Below are positions 35,401 to 51,200 of a DNA stretch of 64,000 nucleotides, piece by piece; the first letter of the stretch is position 1; each line of letters starts with the position of its first letter. Source of the stretch: Ilex aquifolium. Lineage: Eukaryota > Streptophyta > Magnoliopsida > Aquifoliales > Aquifoliaceae. Under the pieces are notes generated by a model. That model saw only the letters and a program-made list of their open reading frames with translations. It did no database searches and was not told the origin of the DNA. The stretch is taken from positions 11,510,451-11,574,450 of the forward strand of contig OX637395.1 of assembly GCA_951799425.1 (NCBI GenBank). The letters run 5' to 3'. The position numbers and the translations under genes were made by a program.

Positions 35401-38400
35401 GATTTTTACAGAAATTCACATCGAAAAAACTGTTTGATGCAACAACAACTTCAGAGTTCTTATCAAGCAAAGGCAATCGGCCGTTACTAAAAGGCGCACT
35501 TTTGCAAAGCACTTTCAGCTTCTTTGGACAACTCTCCTCAACAAGTTATATCTACAACTATGTTCAAAGGAAGAGGCCAAATTTTCTTCGATTTGTAGAA
35601 CAAAATTGCTAGGTGAGCATCTGCATGGAACTTTTAAAGAGTGAGATTTGGTAAGACTGGGAGAAATTCTCCATGATTAATGTTAAAAGAAACCTTCCCA
35701 TGTTAAATGCCACAACTATTGCTCCTTAGCCTTTCCAACGAATCTTGCCACCTCTATTCTTCATATGTATCCTAAAAACCTTAAGATTGGGTAATTAAGC
35801 ATGGCGGCCTATAAGCAACAGTTTATCTCTCTACCAATTTATTCTAAAATCCACGGTTGCAAGACACAATGCCGCGAGATTTTGTATGGCTTTAATTTAA
35901 GAAATTATTCACAATTCTTATGTAGAAGAAAGTTGTTTGGGCACAATCGACTGTAACTTGAGAAGAAAGCGGTTACATAAACTCACTTTTACCTAAAGGT
36001 GCATACTGGCAAAGCACTTTAAGCTACTTAACTTTATCCAAGCAATCAGCCTCGTTAATAAAAAAGGAGCTTATTTCAAGGCGCTTTAGCTTATTTGGAC
36101 TACTACCCTCAACAAGCTAGTTTATGTAAAACAATATGGAAAGAAAGTGGGGATGCAACACCCAATTCTTGTGATTTTTACAAAAATTCACATCGAACAA
36201 ACCGCTAGATGCAGAAGCACTTTCAGAGTTTTTATCAACCACAGGCAATCAGCCTACAAAAAAGGCACACTTTTGCGAAGCACTTTTAGCTTCTCTGGAC
36301 TACTCCACTCAACAAGTTATCTAAAACTATGTTCAAAGGAAGGGGTCAGATTTTCTTCAAATACTGGTTCCCATAACAAAATTGCTAGGTGAGCATTTGC
36401 CTAGCACTTTTAAGAGATTTGATATGACTTGGAGAAATTCCCCATGATTAATTTTAAAAGAAACCTTCCCACGTCAAATTCCAAGACTGTTGCTCCTCAG
36501 CCTATCCACGAATCTTGCCACCTCTATTCTTCAAACGTATCCTAAAAACCTTAAGATCGGGTAAGTAAGTATGTCAGCCTGTAAATATCAATTTATCTCT
36601 CTGCCAATTTATTCCCAAATCCATGGTTGCAAGACACATCATGATGAAATTTCGTATGACTTTGAGAAATTCTTCACTCCTTATGTAGAAAAAAGCTGTT
36701 TGGTGCAGAAGTGCTTTATGTTGAAGATGGAATACTGGATTGACTTCATTATAATCCCCAAGATTCTTGAGATTGCCATAGATAACCCCAGTACAGTAGA
36801 CTATCTCACCTAGGTGGTGAGAACAGTGGACGCAGGTTGCCTTGAAGGAAACTAAATCACTATACATTGCTTGTCTATTGAATATAAATGATATGTATGA
36901 TGCTTGAACTCTCACGTCTGAATTTATCTTATGAGACTTGAATCTGTCCTTGAGGTGGAATAATGGAATAGGAATTGAATTCGTAATAAAATAGTGATAG
37001 CACTGCTGGGGGATTCCTGAAGTAGCAGGATCCAACCATCTAGACCATTCCAACCCACTGGACTTGCCCCAGTTGATCAGGTTACTGCAGAATTTGTGTG
37101 TCCTGCACAAAGCTCAACAGACCCACACTCGCATATTCTGGATATATTTTCACTCACCCCATAGATAATATGATCTTAAATTAGCAGTGAATTGTAAAGC
37201 ATAAAATTATCAAAAGGCTCTTGGTTTGAGAATGACTATGCAAATGACCAGAAGGACTTGGATTGAGTTTGATCTGCAAAATTATTAGTAGTTATATAAT
37301 ATGAGCTTGGATCCATTGACCTCTAATTGAAATTCAGAGCATGGGACAGCCTATTTGGAACAATTTTCTCACTCGGAGGCATTGGATGCATGTGTAACAG
37401 TGTTTGTCAGCGTTTGTAGGGATTGAGCTACCACAAAATTCACATCTATTAACATACTAGAAAAGCTCATTTTCTTCCTAAGCATCATTGTTACTATTGA
37501 AATTGATATCTTTTGGAAAATGTAATACACTGTTTGTTAATAGGCATTATCTGAACAGACATCAAGATCGTAACTGCTCTAGAAGCAAAGAAAAGTGTGA
37601 TCTTTCTTTCATGGAAAACTTTTCAACATCCTCTGGTTGTTAGACATAAATAGTACCACCTCTGGGCTCCAATTAGGCTTATGACATTCCTTACCTCAGG
37701 TCCTACCATTCCAGTTCAATTGACAATCCAAACAAAAATAAGGATCTCATCATAGATTCTCTAGCTTCATATAGTCCAGTTGCTCCAAACTTTGTCAATA
37801 GAACAAAATGCTTTTAAAATGCCATCAATAGTATTACATAATAGAACTAAACACCTTTGAAATGCCATCAATAGCATTACATAAGTGTCAGATCTCATGT
37901 AACAGTAAAACATCCTTAGTTTCTACAGTTAAGAAATTTTCTACTACTATATCCTATTACTTCATGGGCTTGTGTCATTCTAGGAAGCCAAAAGGATCAA
38001 CTCTCGTGCATCCACTTTTTAAACATTTAAAAGGAAGCAGGGTTGGATATAGCATTACATTTTTTGCAGTAGAATCATTGTAGAGATCTTTGTGTATATA
38101 GTGGTTACGCTCGATAGGTAACTATTCTGATAACAGAAAGCTATATGAAACAAATTTGGGCAAATTAAACTAACTAAAAAGCATTTACAAATATTAACCC
38201 AACGCTTTTAATAGCAAAATGTATATACACATCAAAAGACATAGGTAATAGCATCTAAGAACTTGCAACCTGGAGCAATTCCTTCAAGCCCATCAGCTTA
38301 GGTTGCCCATTGAGAATACTGAGAATAAGTCACAGGAAGGAGAAATTAGAGAAACTCGGGATAGAAGAATCGTATTACATTACTACTGTGCGAAAGTGAA

Positions 38401-39207
38401 ACTAAGAGTAAAAATCGAGACAGAGACTTTAGAGGATGAAGACCTATGCTGCATGGCATCACGAGATTAATTCAACACAAGAAAAAATAAATACATCAAA
38501 TAGTGTATAACATCTCCCAGTCCCACACATATTTTCAACATCAATTATGTGCCAATTCAAGATTCCAAAATGAAAAAAGTAAATAAAATAGAGTAGTTGC
38601 CAATTCAAGATTTCGGAGTTGTTCAATGGTAACACGACTTGGCTATTCATATGAAGCATCTTAGAAAGCTGCATTTATTATGAATTTTCTTTTAGTCCTC
38701 CCAAGTTTCTAATACTCACACAGAGAGAGGGGTATGAATTGTTTGATTGATAGATACGAAGGGGCAAGAGAAAGAGAAACCGAATGTAAGGTTCCAAATT
38801 TTGATTGTGATGCATGTAAGAATTTAATGTTATAACTGGACATGCATCCAAGAAGTAATGCATTATCGCTTAGGTCTATTACTATAGTTGAAGACCAAAC
38901 ATAAACCCAATGGATGATGAGATGACAACAAATGCTAGACAATTAATTACCATACGAGAACTCAAAGTTGAATGGAAAATTCCCTTCAACATACTCACAA
39001 AATCCTTTTCTAGGTTTAAATTAAATTGTTAGGGTCCGAACACATTTATGAAAGAAGAAAGCAATAAATTTGGGAAGCACAAACACGATGAAGAGGAGGT
39101 TGCATGTGTGCTCAAAGTCCTAAAACTTAATTGATAAAAAAAGAGGGAAGCTTGAGGCAGGCAAAGTCAAAAGCAGACTATTCTTAAATTTTAAGGCTTG
39201 GCATCCT

Positions 39208-39251
<44 letters not shown>

Positions 39252-42200
39252 TTCTAAGTTATACTAAATAGAAATGTATAGCTAGGATTTTTTTTCAACA
39301 GAAAACAATATTTTATTAATAAATTGAAAAAGGTTACAAAAACACAACCAAAAGTGAACAAGACATCCAATCCAATGATAGGTGAAAAAGAAAACCAAAA
39401 TAAAAATCATACAATCACAACACTAGATTCCACAAGATGCTGACCAACTTGCAGCAATGCAAAAAAGAGGGATATTATCTAACTCCTTAGACACCGAGGT
39501 CCAAAAAAGGTCAAAAAATAAAGTCTACCCCATAAACCTTCAACCTCCTCACATTTATCTTCAAAGATCATCTTGTTCCTCTCTAACCAAACAACTCGTA
39601 TAGTAACAAAAAATGCACATAGCCAAAGGATCTTCATTCTTCTATTTCCTCCAAGATCCATAACATCCAAAGTGAACACAGATGACATGGATCTCAATGA
39701 TACCCAACATAGTCCCACAAAGTCAAACAACTTGTTCCATAGTTAAAACGTCATGGGGTCATGCAAAAATAAATGATCCACACTCTCACTGTCACTTCTA
39801 CAGATAATACACCATTGGGAAAACTTCAAGACGTAGGTCTTCTTTTTTGAAGCACGTCATTCTATTAATCTTACCATGAGCAATTACCCATGTACAAGCT
39901 TACACCTATAAAGAAACTTTGGTTTTCCAAATCTTCAATGATGGTAGGAACAAAGGAGAAGATAAATCATCGACTAATGACTCAAATAAGGATTTCCAAG
40001 AGAAAACCCCCATTTGATCAAGAGTCCAACATCTTTTATCAGACGAGTTTTGGGTCAAAAGAATATTGACAGCGCATAAAGAAGCACCAAAAACTTTGAA
40101 GATTCTCTATCATTAGGACTCCTACAGAAACCAAGATTCCAAGAAACTAGATAAGAGTAAGATCTAACCATAGATGCAATCCAACGGCCATGATAACGAG
40201 AAATTCAATAAAGACAAGGAAATAGACTGGAAAAAGAAGATTTCCCACCCAAATATCCTCCCAAAACCGAACTCTCGTACCATTCCCCATAATGAACTTA
40301 ACTTTCCACGAAATATGAGGTTAATCCTTAGGAAATGAACTGACATAGACTCCAGAAGCTTCCCCACTCAACCTCGTTAGCATCTCAATCATTAACTTGT
40401 AACTCATATTTGCTCTTAGTAACAAACTGCCACAATAAATCTTGCTCCAAATGGAATCTCCAAATCCATTTCACCACCAAAACTATATTCCTCTTCAACA
40501 AAGTCCCAACAAGGCCTCCTTTATCTGTAGACCCAGACACAATCTCCCAACTAATCAAGTGATCCTTCCTAACCTCATCGGCTCCTTTCCATAAAAAACC
40601 CCATAGTTAACCCTTCAACTTTCCTTGTCACTAAACAAGGCATTTTGAAAAGAGACATGAAATAAATTGAAACATTTGTCAAAACAGACTGACTTAACGT
40701 TAGTCCATCCCCTCTTGAAATAAAGGCATTCTTCCACGGTTCCACCCATCTAATCTTTTCCCAACTGTCTCAACCACATGATCACAAAAAATACTTAGAC
40801 ATTAGATTACCTCCTAAAGGGATACCTAAATACTTCAAGGTCAACCACCCACTAAGCACCCCAAATCTAAAGTTAGTCTATCAATCTTATCCTAACTAGA
40901 ATTTATGCACACAATTATGTTTTTTCTCATACCAACCTTAAGACCAAATATTACCCCAAACACATCAACAATCTTTTTTAAACTTCTACACTTCTCATCT
41001 CCAGAAGAAAAAAATATGGTATCATTAACAAATTGAAAATGAGATACCACAATCCTTTCCCTTCCAATCACAAATACTTCAACCAAGTTACACCTCTCTG
41101 CCCTTTCCATTAACCTACTCAACTCATCCACCACCAAGACAAATAAAAAAGTTATAAAGGATCCCCCGCATAAGCTCCCTTAATGCATTAAATTTACTCA
41201 AGTTTCACATTCAAAATAGCAAAGAAGTTCATCGACTCCAAAGAGCCCTTCATTCATTTCTTCTAAACCCATTCACTTCCAACATAAAATCCAAAAAATT
41301 CCAATCCACACACTTATATGCTTTCTCAAAATCAATTTTCAATACAATACCCTCCCCGCCTCTAACTTTATAATCCTTCACAATCTCATTAGCTACAATG
41401 GCCACATCCAAGATATGTCTTCCCCTCACAAAAGCCCCATGAAATTTTAAAACAGTATCATTCAAACACTCTCTAAGCCTAGCTGAAAGAACTTTTGCTA
41501 TGATCTTATACAAGCTTATGACTAAACTAGTAGGCCTAAAATCCTTCAACTGGAAATAACTTTCTTAGGGATAAACAAATAACATTTGTAATTATATTGA
41601 CCTCCCCCACAATGAAAAAACTTCTCCGACACTCATCAAATCATCCTTCATCTCATCCTAACTTCTTCTACCTCGAAAAGCCTCTTTATTCAACTTATTA
41701 GTTACTACCCTCCCATCAATTGGATACCACCCAAGACCTATCAAAGAAGGTATAGGACACTCACAGGTTGAATATAGATTCGCGAAGAATCTAACAATTT
41801 GACTCTCAATTAAAACCTCCCATGTATCTAATTCTAACTGAAATTGTGTATGCTCCCTCAATTGATTCTTCCACTACCACAAGCCTCTTATCCCAAATAA
41901 TAACTATCCAACCCGATCTCCTCATGGACAATAAGAAAACCCAATTCCCAAACTTAGATCCCCACACACTCTTGATAATTCTCCGGTCAATGACTTCAAA
42001 CTTTGATTCCCGTATTATTACAATATCAAGCTCTATTCTCACCAAAAAATCCTTAATTGCATTTCTCTTTGTCCAAAACCCTAGCCCTCTAATGTTCCAA
42101 CTAGCAACCTTCATAACAAACAATATCTCTCCTCCAACCCTCGTAGAATTCCCATCTTCGTAGTTAATACCGGTTTGAAAACTTTTTAATTCCCTAATCC

Positions 42201-45200
42201 CCTTTTTCTTCCACACGCTCCGTCCATCACCTTTATTTTTCAACTTTCTTTTTATTTGGAACTAATGACTGGTCCATTTTCTTACAAAATTCTTTGAAAC
42301 TATCCATTTTTCTTTATCGAACACAAAACAGTCATTGTGATTGCAACCATCCTCTCGTTGCCCTAAACTCACCCCATCACCTTATTCCAAATAACACAAT
42401 AGCTCTAGAGGTCTCAACCTATGAATTCCAAGAGCAAATTTCACAGTGGAAAGGCTATTATCAATACTCAAATTTAGCTCACAGAGATCGCCTTACGAGA
42501 TAACAAATGGGGCTAAAACTAGAATTTCCAAAAACCACCCACTCCTTCCCATAAGACTCAAGTTCAACAGGGAGACCACACAAAAATATCCCCTTATCAA
42601 AACTGCAATTAGCCTCCCCAAAATTGGACTTCTCAACCCCAAACACATGACCAAACCACCCTTCCCATACATAACCTAACCTCGGAAGGTCATTTCCCCT
42701 AGACGAAACAAAAATAGAAAATGATACCCCCTCCCCCGAAGACACCCCCATGAAGAAGTTTTAGGTTTATCGTTTCTTTCCAAAGTGCAAGAAAATGCAT
42801 GAGAAATCGCCCCACCACCATGACTAACCTCGTGGTGTGCCTCACTAATAGCCCTAGAAAAATCGTTTGTACCAAACATTCTTGCAATATCGCCATATAG
42901 ATCTCCTCTGGACTCAACCCAGATTCATAGCCTATGTCGCACCCTAAAAAATAGTTTGTCGGCACAATCGCTATCTTCCAATTCCATTAAGTCGTTTGAA
43001 TGTCAAAATTACCTTCTTCAACCTCCAACAATAATCGATTCTATTCTTCTTCATCGACCCCGATATCAAAATCATCACTAAAATTTTCCTACTCTTTGCA
43101 TCTATCAGAGACTGAGAGACACAGCCTTCCAACGCCAGCCTTATGCTTTGCCACTTTTGCAATCAAATGAGAAACCCTACTGGAATGCCCATGTTGGACT
43201 TCGGCTTCATCATCGATTACAAACTCGTCGCAATTCGCACGTTCTTCCCATAATTGATATTAGAGGATAGCCCTACATAAAGGCTCATGCGACTTGAGAG
43301 TAAGGCTTTGGGCCATTAAGTTTATGAGCCAAAGCTACATCTTTCTTCATTCTGAGCCCAGGTATAGCACCTCTTAATCCATAGCTACTAGAGCCCAGCC
43401 TACTCGTTTCCGACCCAAGCCCAGAGGCAATAATGTTATTCTTGTTATCTGACTTAAGATCTAGACCTAGTAGGCCCATCTTTTGAGGAAAAAAAGAATC
43501 CCAGCCCACTACCTTATTTACTCCATTCATTATTCCGATTCACCCCTTTAACCAGATTTAAACCCTTTTTAAAATTCCAGTCCTCAGTTAACTGCCCATA
43601 TTCTCCAAAATTAGCATAATTACTACCCTTATATGTGTCATTAGAGATCCTCTCACTTGTAACCAAATCTCCACTAACAGCTTTACCCTTGTATGTATCC
43701 TCCTCCTCCACACCCCTGCCTCTACATCTACCACGTAACCATCCTAACTATTAACTTCTTCAACCTCTTGCCCATTGTACCGATCTTTCATACTCCATTT
43801 CCCAAATTAGACTCTATTGTTCCTTACAATTGAATCTACACAAATTGGGGGAAAAAAACCTTAACTATAATGGGAAAATATTTCTCATCAAAGTCAACTT
43901 TAAAAGACGTCCTGAGAAAGCCAAAATTAGGCTTATGGACTCGAATTTTTGCCTCGAAAAGATTTGTGCAATTTTCAGTTTGTCGATCCATGTCAATGAA
44001 CCCACCACAACAATCTCCAATCTTCTTGAAAACTTCACGATGCCACATATGGAATGGTAAACCTTCCACTACAAGCCAACCTCCCAAAAACAACAGTCTG
44101 CTTTGAGATGAGTTTGACTCCAGACTCCACCTCTGCAATTTCACCATAACAAAGTCTTCAAGAAAACATTGATTGTTCCTACATATTTCCTCAACCTTTA
44201 TAATATCTTTGCAAAAAAATATGGCTTTATCTACTTGAAAGGGTTGTCTCTTTTTATATATTTTCATATATTTAGTCAAGGCAATCTGAATTGCCTACCA
44301 GCAAAGGAATAAATAGATTCTGATGCATACTACTGCCTTCCTCCACTTCTCTTCATCTCCCTTAAAGTTGTTGGAATCCTGTTGTATGATAGTCTTACCG
44401 CTACTCTTTTCATTTTTTTTGACCACGTCTACCCATCCCTGTTATATTCCTTCCTCAGTCATGAATGTCTATTACCATGAATGACCTCCTCGAGATCCTT
44501 ACAAAAGCTTTCCATCCCCTTCCTTCAAAGCCTTCTGGAATAATCACTCATTCTCCTTCCATTGTTCAACAGCTTAGTCTAACAAAGTCACCAAATCTAC
44601 TATTTTCTAATTCAATCCACACACAAAACCCAATAACCCTTAATTTCCTTAGGAAAACACCCATTCTATTCCATCGCAAAGCACCAGAAAGAGAATCCTT
44701 CAACCATATCACACAACCTAAGTTCAACAAGCAAGTAAAAAATCTAACCTAATCTCATTCCTTCGTGTGAAACAATTCTCCAAATGCCCTTTCAAAATTC
44801 CCTTGAAAACGTTTTTGTTCAATCATTATCTCCAGGAGCAAACAGCCAATGCTTTACCTCCTATCAATGTCCATTCTTCAGATCCACCCTTTGAATACTC
44901 TACTAGCTAATGGCAAGATTTCCAAGAGAACAACTCATAAGACACATATCACAGCTAGGATCTTCAAATGACAGAAAATTGAAGTACTCAAAACATTTGA
45001 ATTTTATCGAAGGTGGTCAAACTAGAGAATGAAAACACAACAATGGTGGTGATGGTGACATCGGCTACAGTAATGCCTAGAGAATCCCACATTGTTCAAT
45101 TCATCCCCTCGACGCACATGCATGTGAGTGAAAAGGAGTTCCTCAAATTTTGTCACAATTTGTATCGCTAATCGAAACATACTAATGTTCTAACATAATA

Positions 45201-48200
45201 AGGTCTTCTAGATTATGTAATTTCCCAAAAAAAAATTCTAAAACCTTCTAGAACTCATCTTACTCAACATATTGACATATTTCCCTTAATCAATATCTTC
45301 TAACCACAAAGCTAGCTCCAACAGTCCCATGTCAACACATTCTTTAATTAAATAAGAAAGAAGGTACTTAAAAAAGACTAAAAAATGAGAGACATTAAGA
45401 TTTAGTATCAATGAAAAGAAATTAAGAGAGTATTGAGAAAAATGAGGAATTATTCGACGGAGGAGCTGGACGACCCTGAACAACAATCAGCCAAGATATA
45501 GCTCCATGACACTTTCAAGGTTAAAAATTTGTGCCTTCTATTACTACACTTAGCCGATGATACTCTAACAGACTACTAGTAGGTCAAGTCATTCTCCTCT
45601 TTTTCTATGAAAGCGATTCTAATATTTGTATGTCTACAGATTCAGGAAGATAGGTATATTATCACAAAGCCAAGGTAGTAAATATTTATACACATGTTCA
45701 AATACTGGTGAATTTAAGAACTAGCTTCCCCGCCATTCATACATTTTCATATACATAATGCATACAACAAAAAGAACATGCCAAACTTGAAACCTGAGTA
45801 ATGAAGAAAACTACCACATATCTGGCCTAGCAAGGGTTTTCTTAAAAAAACCACCAAGCTGCAGATCTCTGAAGCTACTATTGTTCTTAAAACTACTCAC
45901 CCAACCATGTTGCAGCTAAAACTGGACTGCAAGGCAGTGAGGCGATACAAATTATTCAGAACAATAGACGGCTCAGATCCTCTCTTAAGCTGGAAAAGGA
46001 AAGGAAAAAAAAAACAATTAGCCATTCCGAAAGCATTAAACTCACAAATGCAATATATTAAATAAAATGTTGACAGTTGTCTTCGATAACTAGAAAATAC
46101 GAGGACCAATCATCTTTATACCTCAATCACTACACGCATGCCAGATCGATCACTCTCATCACGAATATCGCTTATGCCATCCAGACTCTACCAATAATCA
46201 AAAGATTTCAGTCAACAACAGAAATTGTGAACCATGATTCAAAATCCATTGAGAATATGAATTACAAGAGAAAAAATCGGATAATTAGGATATTAGAGTA
46301 CAGGAAACCAGAAATATGGTAGAAAATTTTACAAGTGAGAACTATTCAGAACAGGTTGTTGCATATAAGGGACGATGATAAAGGGTTTAAGAAGCTCTAG
46401 AAACAGTCAGGAAACATGATGTTAAATTGTATAAAAGGTAAATAATGCCTCCAACTTGACTTAGTTAATCAATAAAACTAAAGCAGGTCAGTGCAGCCAC
46501 GCCTACAACTTGACTACCAGAGAGAACTGCTCAACTTCTTTTTTTTTTTTTTTTGAGCAAGGAACTGCTCAGCTTAGGGGGAGCAGATTAGCCCATGCCA
46601 ACTAGGTGGAAATAAATCGACTCGAAATTATGTTCCAAAATCTAGACAACATAAGTGAAGTGTAAATTTCGACGACACCCTCTGACCTTTGTCAAAACAA
46701 CAAGGACACCCTTTGGCATTCTCATATTGACAAAAGGCCCCTACTTTTGTGAGTTGTAACAATCGAACTCCCTAAGTTACCGGAAATGATTACATCACCA
46801 AACATAATCCCTAAAATGTCAACATTAACTCCCCAGTTCCTCACTAGAACCAAATAATCCTACTTCCAAATAACTATCTCACTGGAACAATAAACTTGCA
46901 GACAAACATCACCACCCCTTTCTTCTTCTTATTCTTCTTTCTCTCACAAACAGTCACCATCCCAGACACACCCAACACGCAGACACGCACACACATAGCC
47001 AAGCCTCTGCCCCTCCCTGTTAACCTTTGTTGGATCCCAACCCTTTGAAACCACCCCTAACCCCCTAGCAAAACAACCTTCCCCGATCCCCACAAGCAAC
47101 CCACCAACCCACTCTTTTTTCCAAACCTCCACAAACCCAGATTGTAATTTTCCCCAAAACGAAATAGAATGCAATAACTTTGTAAAATTTGCTATCAGCT
47201 ACTTTCCATCAACCAAAGCACACGCAAATAGCCCCTTAAGGATGGCCACAAAGAATAAAGAGAAGAAGCCAAAGCTCTTGAGGACACCAGAAAGCACTTC
47301 CGACCTATCTTGCCACTGTTCTTGCTCATGAACAACAAAGGAATAAGGAGGAGTATGGGTGAATTGCTGCAAGTGGATACTCACCTCGTAGAGCTTGAAT
47401 TTGAGGTATGGAGGTGTTAAGAGAAAGGCGATGATCCGAAATTCAGTCAAATATTTTAGGTAAACTACACTTTTTCCCCTTCAACTATGGGCCTTGTTGC
47501 AATCAACTCCCTTCAACTAACGGACAATGCAAAATCACCCAAAAAATCCTTCCGATTAAAAGGTCAGTTATGTATAAAAAAAAAAAAGGGAAAGTCTTTG
47601 CCAACTACATATTTTACTGTGGCAAAGACAAACTGGCACAAAAAAAAACTGTCATTGGCACCATGACATGGGATAGTTGCCTAAATGCCCCATGTCATGG
47701 TGCCAACAACAGTTGATACAACAAAGATTAGGGCAAGAACAACCGTCATAGTGAAGTAAAACGAGGATCTCTATCTAATACAATAGATAATGGTATCCCA
47801 AGAATTTCACAATTTCTGGAATATGAAGCATACTTAATTGAGTCAAGAAGTCTTTCAGTAACACAGGTAGAAAGGAGCTTATTTGGTGAGTCTATCAACA
47901 ATCACCAAACCAGCATATAACATTGTGAAATCCTCAATATGAAATCACCATAACATGAAACCTCAATATGAAACCACCATAACATGATCCTGTTTCCAAT
48001 TCACTATCAGTAATGATTGTAACAACCAGCAAGGTTTCATTGTTCAGCTTCACATGTTAACAAATCAAACCCTTCTGAACAAATTTAGCTACATCTTCCT
48101 TCACTACTTTCCACCAAATTGACATTTCAATCAAGGACACATCTTTGTGCATCCTTGATGATATTATTCTTCGAATGGCATGACTGACTCAATATTCATT

Positions 48201-51200
48201 CCTTTAGTTACATATCACTGGCACTGCAGGCCTACCCAATTATCCCAGTTCTCCATCTGAACCGATAAACCATCCCTCCATTTGATCAACACCAGCCATC
48301 TTTGCTTCTAATAGTCACCAATTCTAAATCTTGTTGACAAGCCCATATCTTGTGCAATAGAATTGCTCGAGCCACCTAACCACATTCATAAGCTATAGTG
48401 TCCTGCGTATGCAAATAAGAATCAAACTCTTCCAGTACCACCACCATCTACCATTTTGCAACATAACACTAGCAACATACCCTTGGGTTTTCCGGCTTAA
48501 GGCATCAACTAATATATTCGTTCCCCAAAATGATACTAAAAAACAAAATCATAATGTCTATGATATTCCATCCACCATCTATGTTGCATACGCAACTCTT
48601 TTTGACAGAAGATATACTTAAAACATATTTCATCCAAGAAAACTCCAAGGTTTGCTACCAAATAGCAGCTAATTCCATCTCGTATACAATAATTACATCC
48701 ATGAGGTATCAACTGATGGGATCCATAAGCCACATCACTGTAAATTAAGTATTTTCTTCACTAGAAGGAATGCTAAGAATTGGTGCAGAAGTCAATCGTA
48801 CTCAATTCTTTAAAAGCCTGTTCACATTCTGCAATTCATTCAAAGGTCACCCTTTTTTTGTCAGTTGGATTATTGGTGTAACAATATGAGAAAAATTCAC
48901 GATAAACCCAGGTAATAGCCATCAAACCCCATAAAACAACGGATTTCAGGTTAATTCTTTGGTCTTTCCCATTTAGAACAACTTCTACCTTCGATGGACC
49001 AACTAAGATGCCTTCTTTGAAAATTACATGTCCAAAGAACTTCACTTCTATCAACCAAAGATCACATTTCTCTTTCTTGATTTACAATTGATGTTCCCTC
49101 GAACTCTGCAAGGTTATCCATGAATGTTGTACATGCTCTTCCCATGTCTTTGAGTAGATTAAATATCAAAAACCAGAACAATGATATATTGTTCTAGATA
49201 ACGTTTGAATACACTGTGCATTAGATCCTTAAAAATATCTAAAGCACTTGTCAATCCAAATGGCATAACTTAAAACCCAAAGTGTTTAGTATCCGGTTCT
49301 AAAAGCAGTTTTAGGAACGCCTTCCTCCTTTATACTCAATTGGTGATAACCTCATCTCAAATCTATTTTGGACTTTTTTTTTTGTTTTTTTTTTTTTTTT
49401 TTTGAGAACTGGGGAGAAGAATTGAAATTCCCCTAACTTATCAAATAGATCATCGATCAGAAGAAGTGAATACTCATTTTTCATTGTCACCCGGTTCAAC
49501 TTCCTATAATCATTGCAATATCCTAAAGAACCATCTTTCATTTACAGAAATAGAATTGAAGCTCCCCAAAGGGAAATACTAGGTTGGACAAAACCCACTC
49601 TCTGTAATTCTTGCACCAGCTTCTCCAATTCTTGGAGCTCTGTTGGAGCCATTCAAATATGGTGGGATGGATATAGGAGCTATACTTGGATATACCTAAA
49701 GAACAGAATCTATCTCCCTTTTGAAGGTAAGCCTGGTAATTCCTTTGTAAATACACCCACAAAATCATGTACAAGTGTCAACAAAAATAGTTGTCTATCT
49801 TCATTAAAGAAAACAAAAGCTAATGAATTCATAAAATGTGCAGCTCCATACTTTCCTACACAGCCATTAGACAATGGATAAGGAAGAGGCATAATTCTAT
49901 CACCGAATACAACCAGTTCATCCCCAATATCAAATCACAAGCAGAGATATTGAGAATAATCAAATCTTAGCTATGTTCATCATACAAGGCCCACATGATT
50001 GATTAATTTCTAACCCCATGCTGTAGCAAACATAGGAGAAATAATGAATGCGTGCGCTGAACCACAATCAAATAAAACTAGAGCCAATGAATAGCAAACG
50101 AAAAAGATGCCTTCAACTGTAGAAGTTGTTGCTTGATCCTAAGACTATGCCATAGTGAATGCCAGACCCTAAGCATTTGGATTTTGATCCCTTGCACTTG
50201 CATTTTACATACACCTTGATTGGATAAAGGAAACTTGTGATTTTGCGGATTGATGTAAAGCTCAATGTTTCCGACTTCTCCATTGTGATGACTGTGCTTG
50301 AGATTCCTGTTCTGTCTCCTTCGAACAGTTCCTTTAAAAATAGCCTGACTGGCCACATACAAAGCAAACTTTTTTACCGTGTCCCCTAGGTGCAAATTGA
50401 GAATATCATGTCCCTTCCAATGGGCAAGTCCTCCTAACGTGCCCTTGTTGTCCACAACCATAACATATCGCTGGACAAGGAACATTACTCAACTGTATAC
50501 TTTTTATAGCGTGAACATTGGTCCTGAACTTCTTCCCACTAGAACTTTGTTGTTGTCCTTCTCTTTTATTTCTTTCCCCTTGCCCCCAATACTATTGAGA
50601 ATCCTCCAACCCTTGTCTACCACTCTCTCTGTATAATTGCTTAGCCTTAAGCCAACTAATTTTTCCCGAATAGATGACCTAAGTCCATCCTCAAACATCT
50701 TTGCTCTTTGTTTCTCGTCAGATACCATATGATGAATAAATACCCTGAATCAACTAAAGAAACTCTTGCATCTTGATCTTACTTGCTGATTCCCAAAAGC
50801 ACTTTCAGAGGACATTTTTTTAAATTTGCCCAAAGACGTACTGCTGACATCATCCCCCCACTTAACTAAGTTTAAGCAGTAATTTGTTTCTCCGTCACTT
50901 AAGCAAAGACACAACTGCCATTCGATCCCCTCTGAAATTGTCAAGATATCTAGCAACTTCCTCACATGCTTAATCCATGTTTCGGCCTTTCTAGAATCAG
51001 GTTCACCATGAAAACTGAAAAGTTGGCGGATTCATCCTTTGGAATTTTCTCAATAAATTCATTCTTGTTTCTGTGCTAATTAAGTAGGCGTATAGATACA
51101 TGTGAAGCTTCCACAAGTAAAGTCGATTAGATGGAGCTTCTAAAGAAGTAGGGTGCATCGTTTCAGGTAAAACTTACATAGGTAGAGTTGATGTCGATGG

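Noticed and set aside
41822..42163. Plus-strand 113-codon ORF
   Set aside because: Antisense shadow of the L1 endonuclease.
46640..47640. Possible DNA element with GTGTAAATTT / GTAAACTACAC ends
   Set aside because: The two sequences are not convincing inverted repeats and no target duplication is visible.
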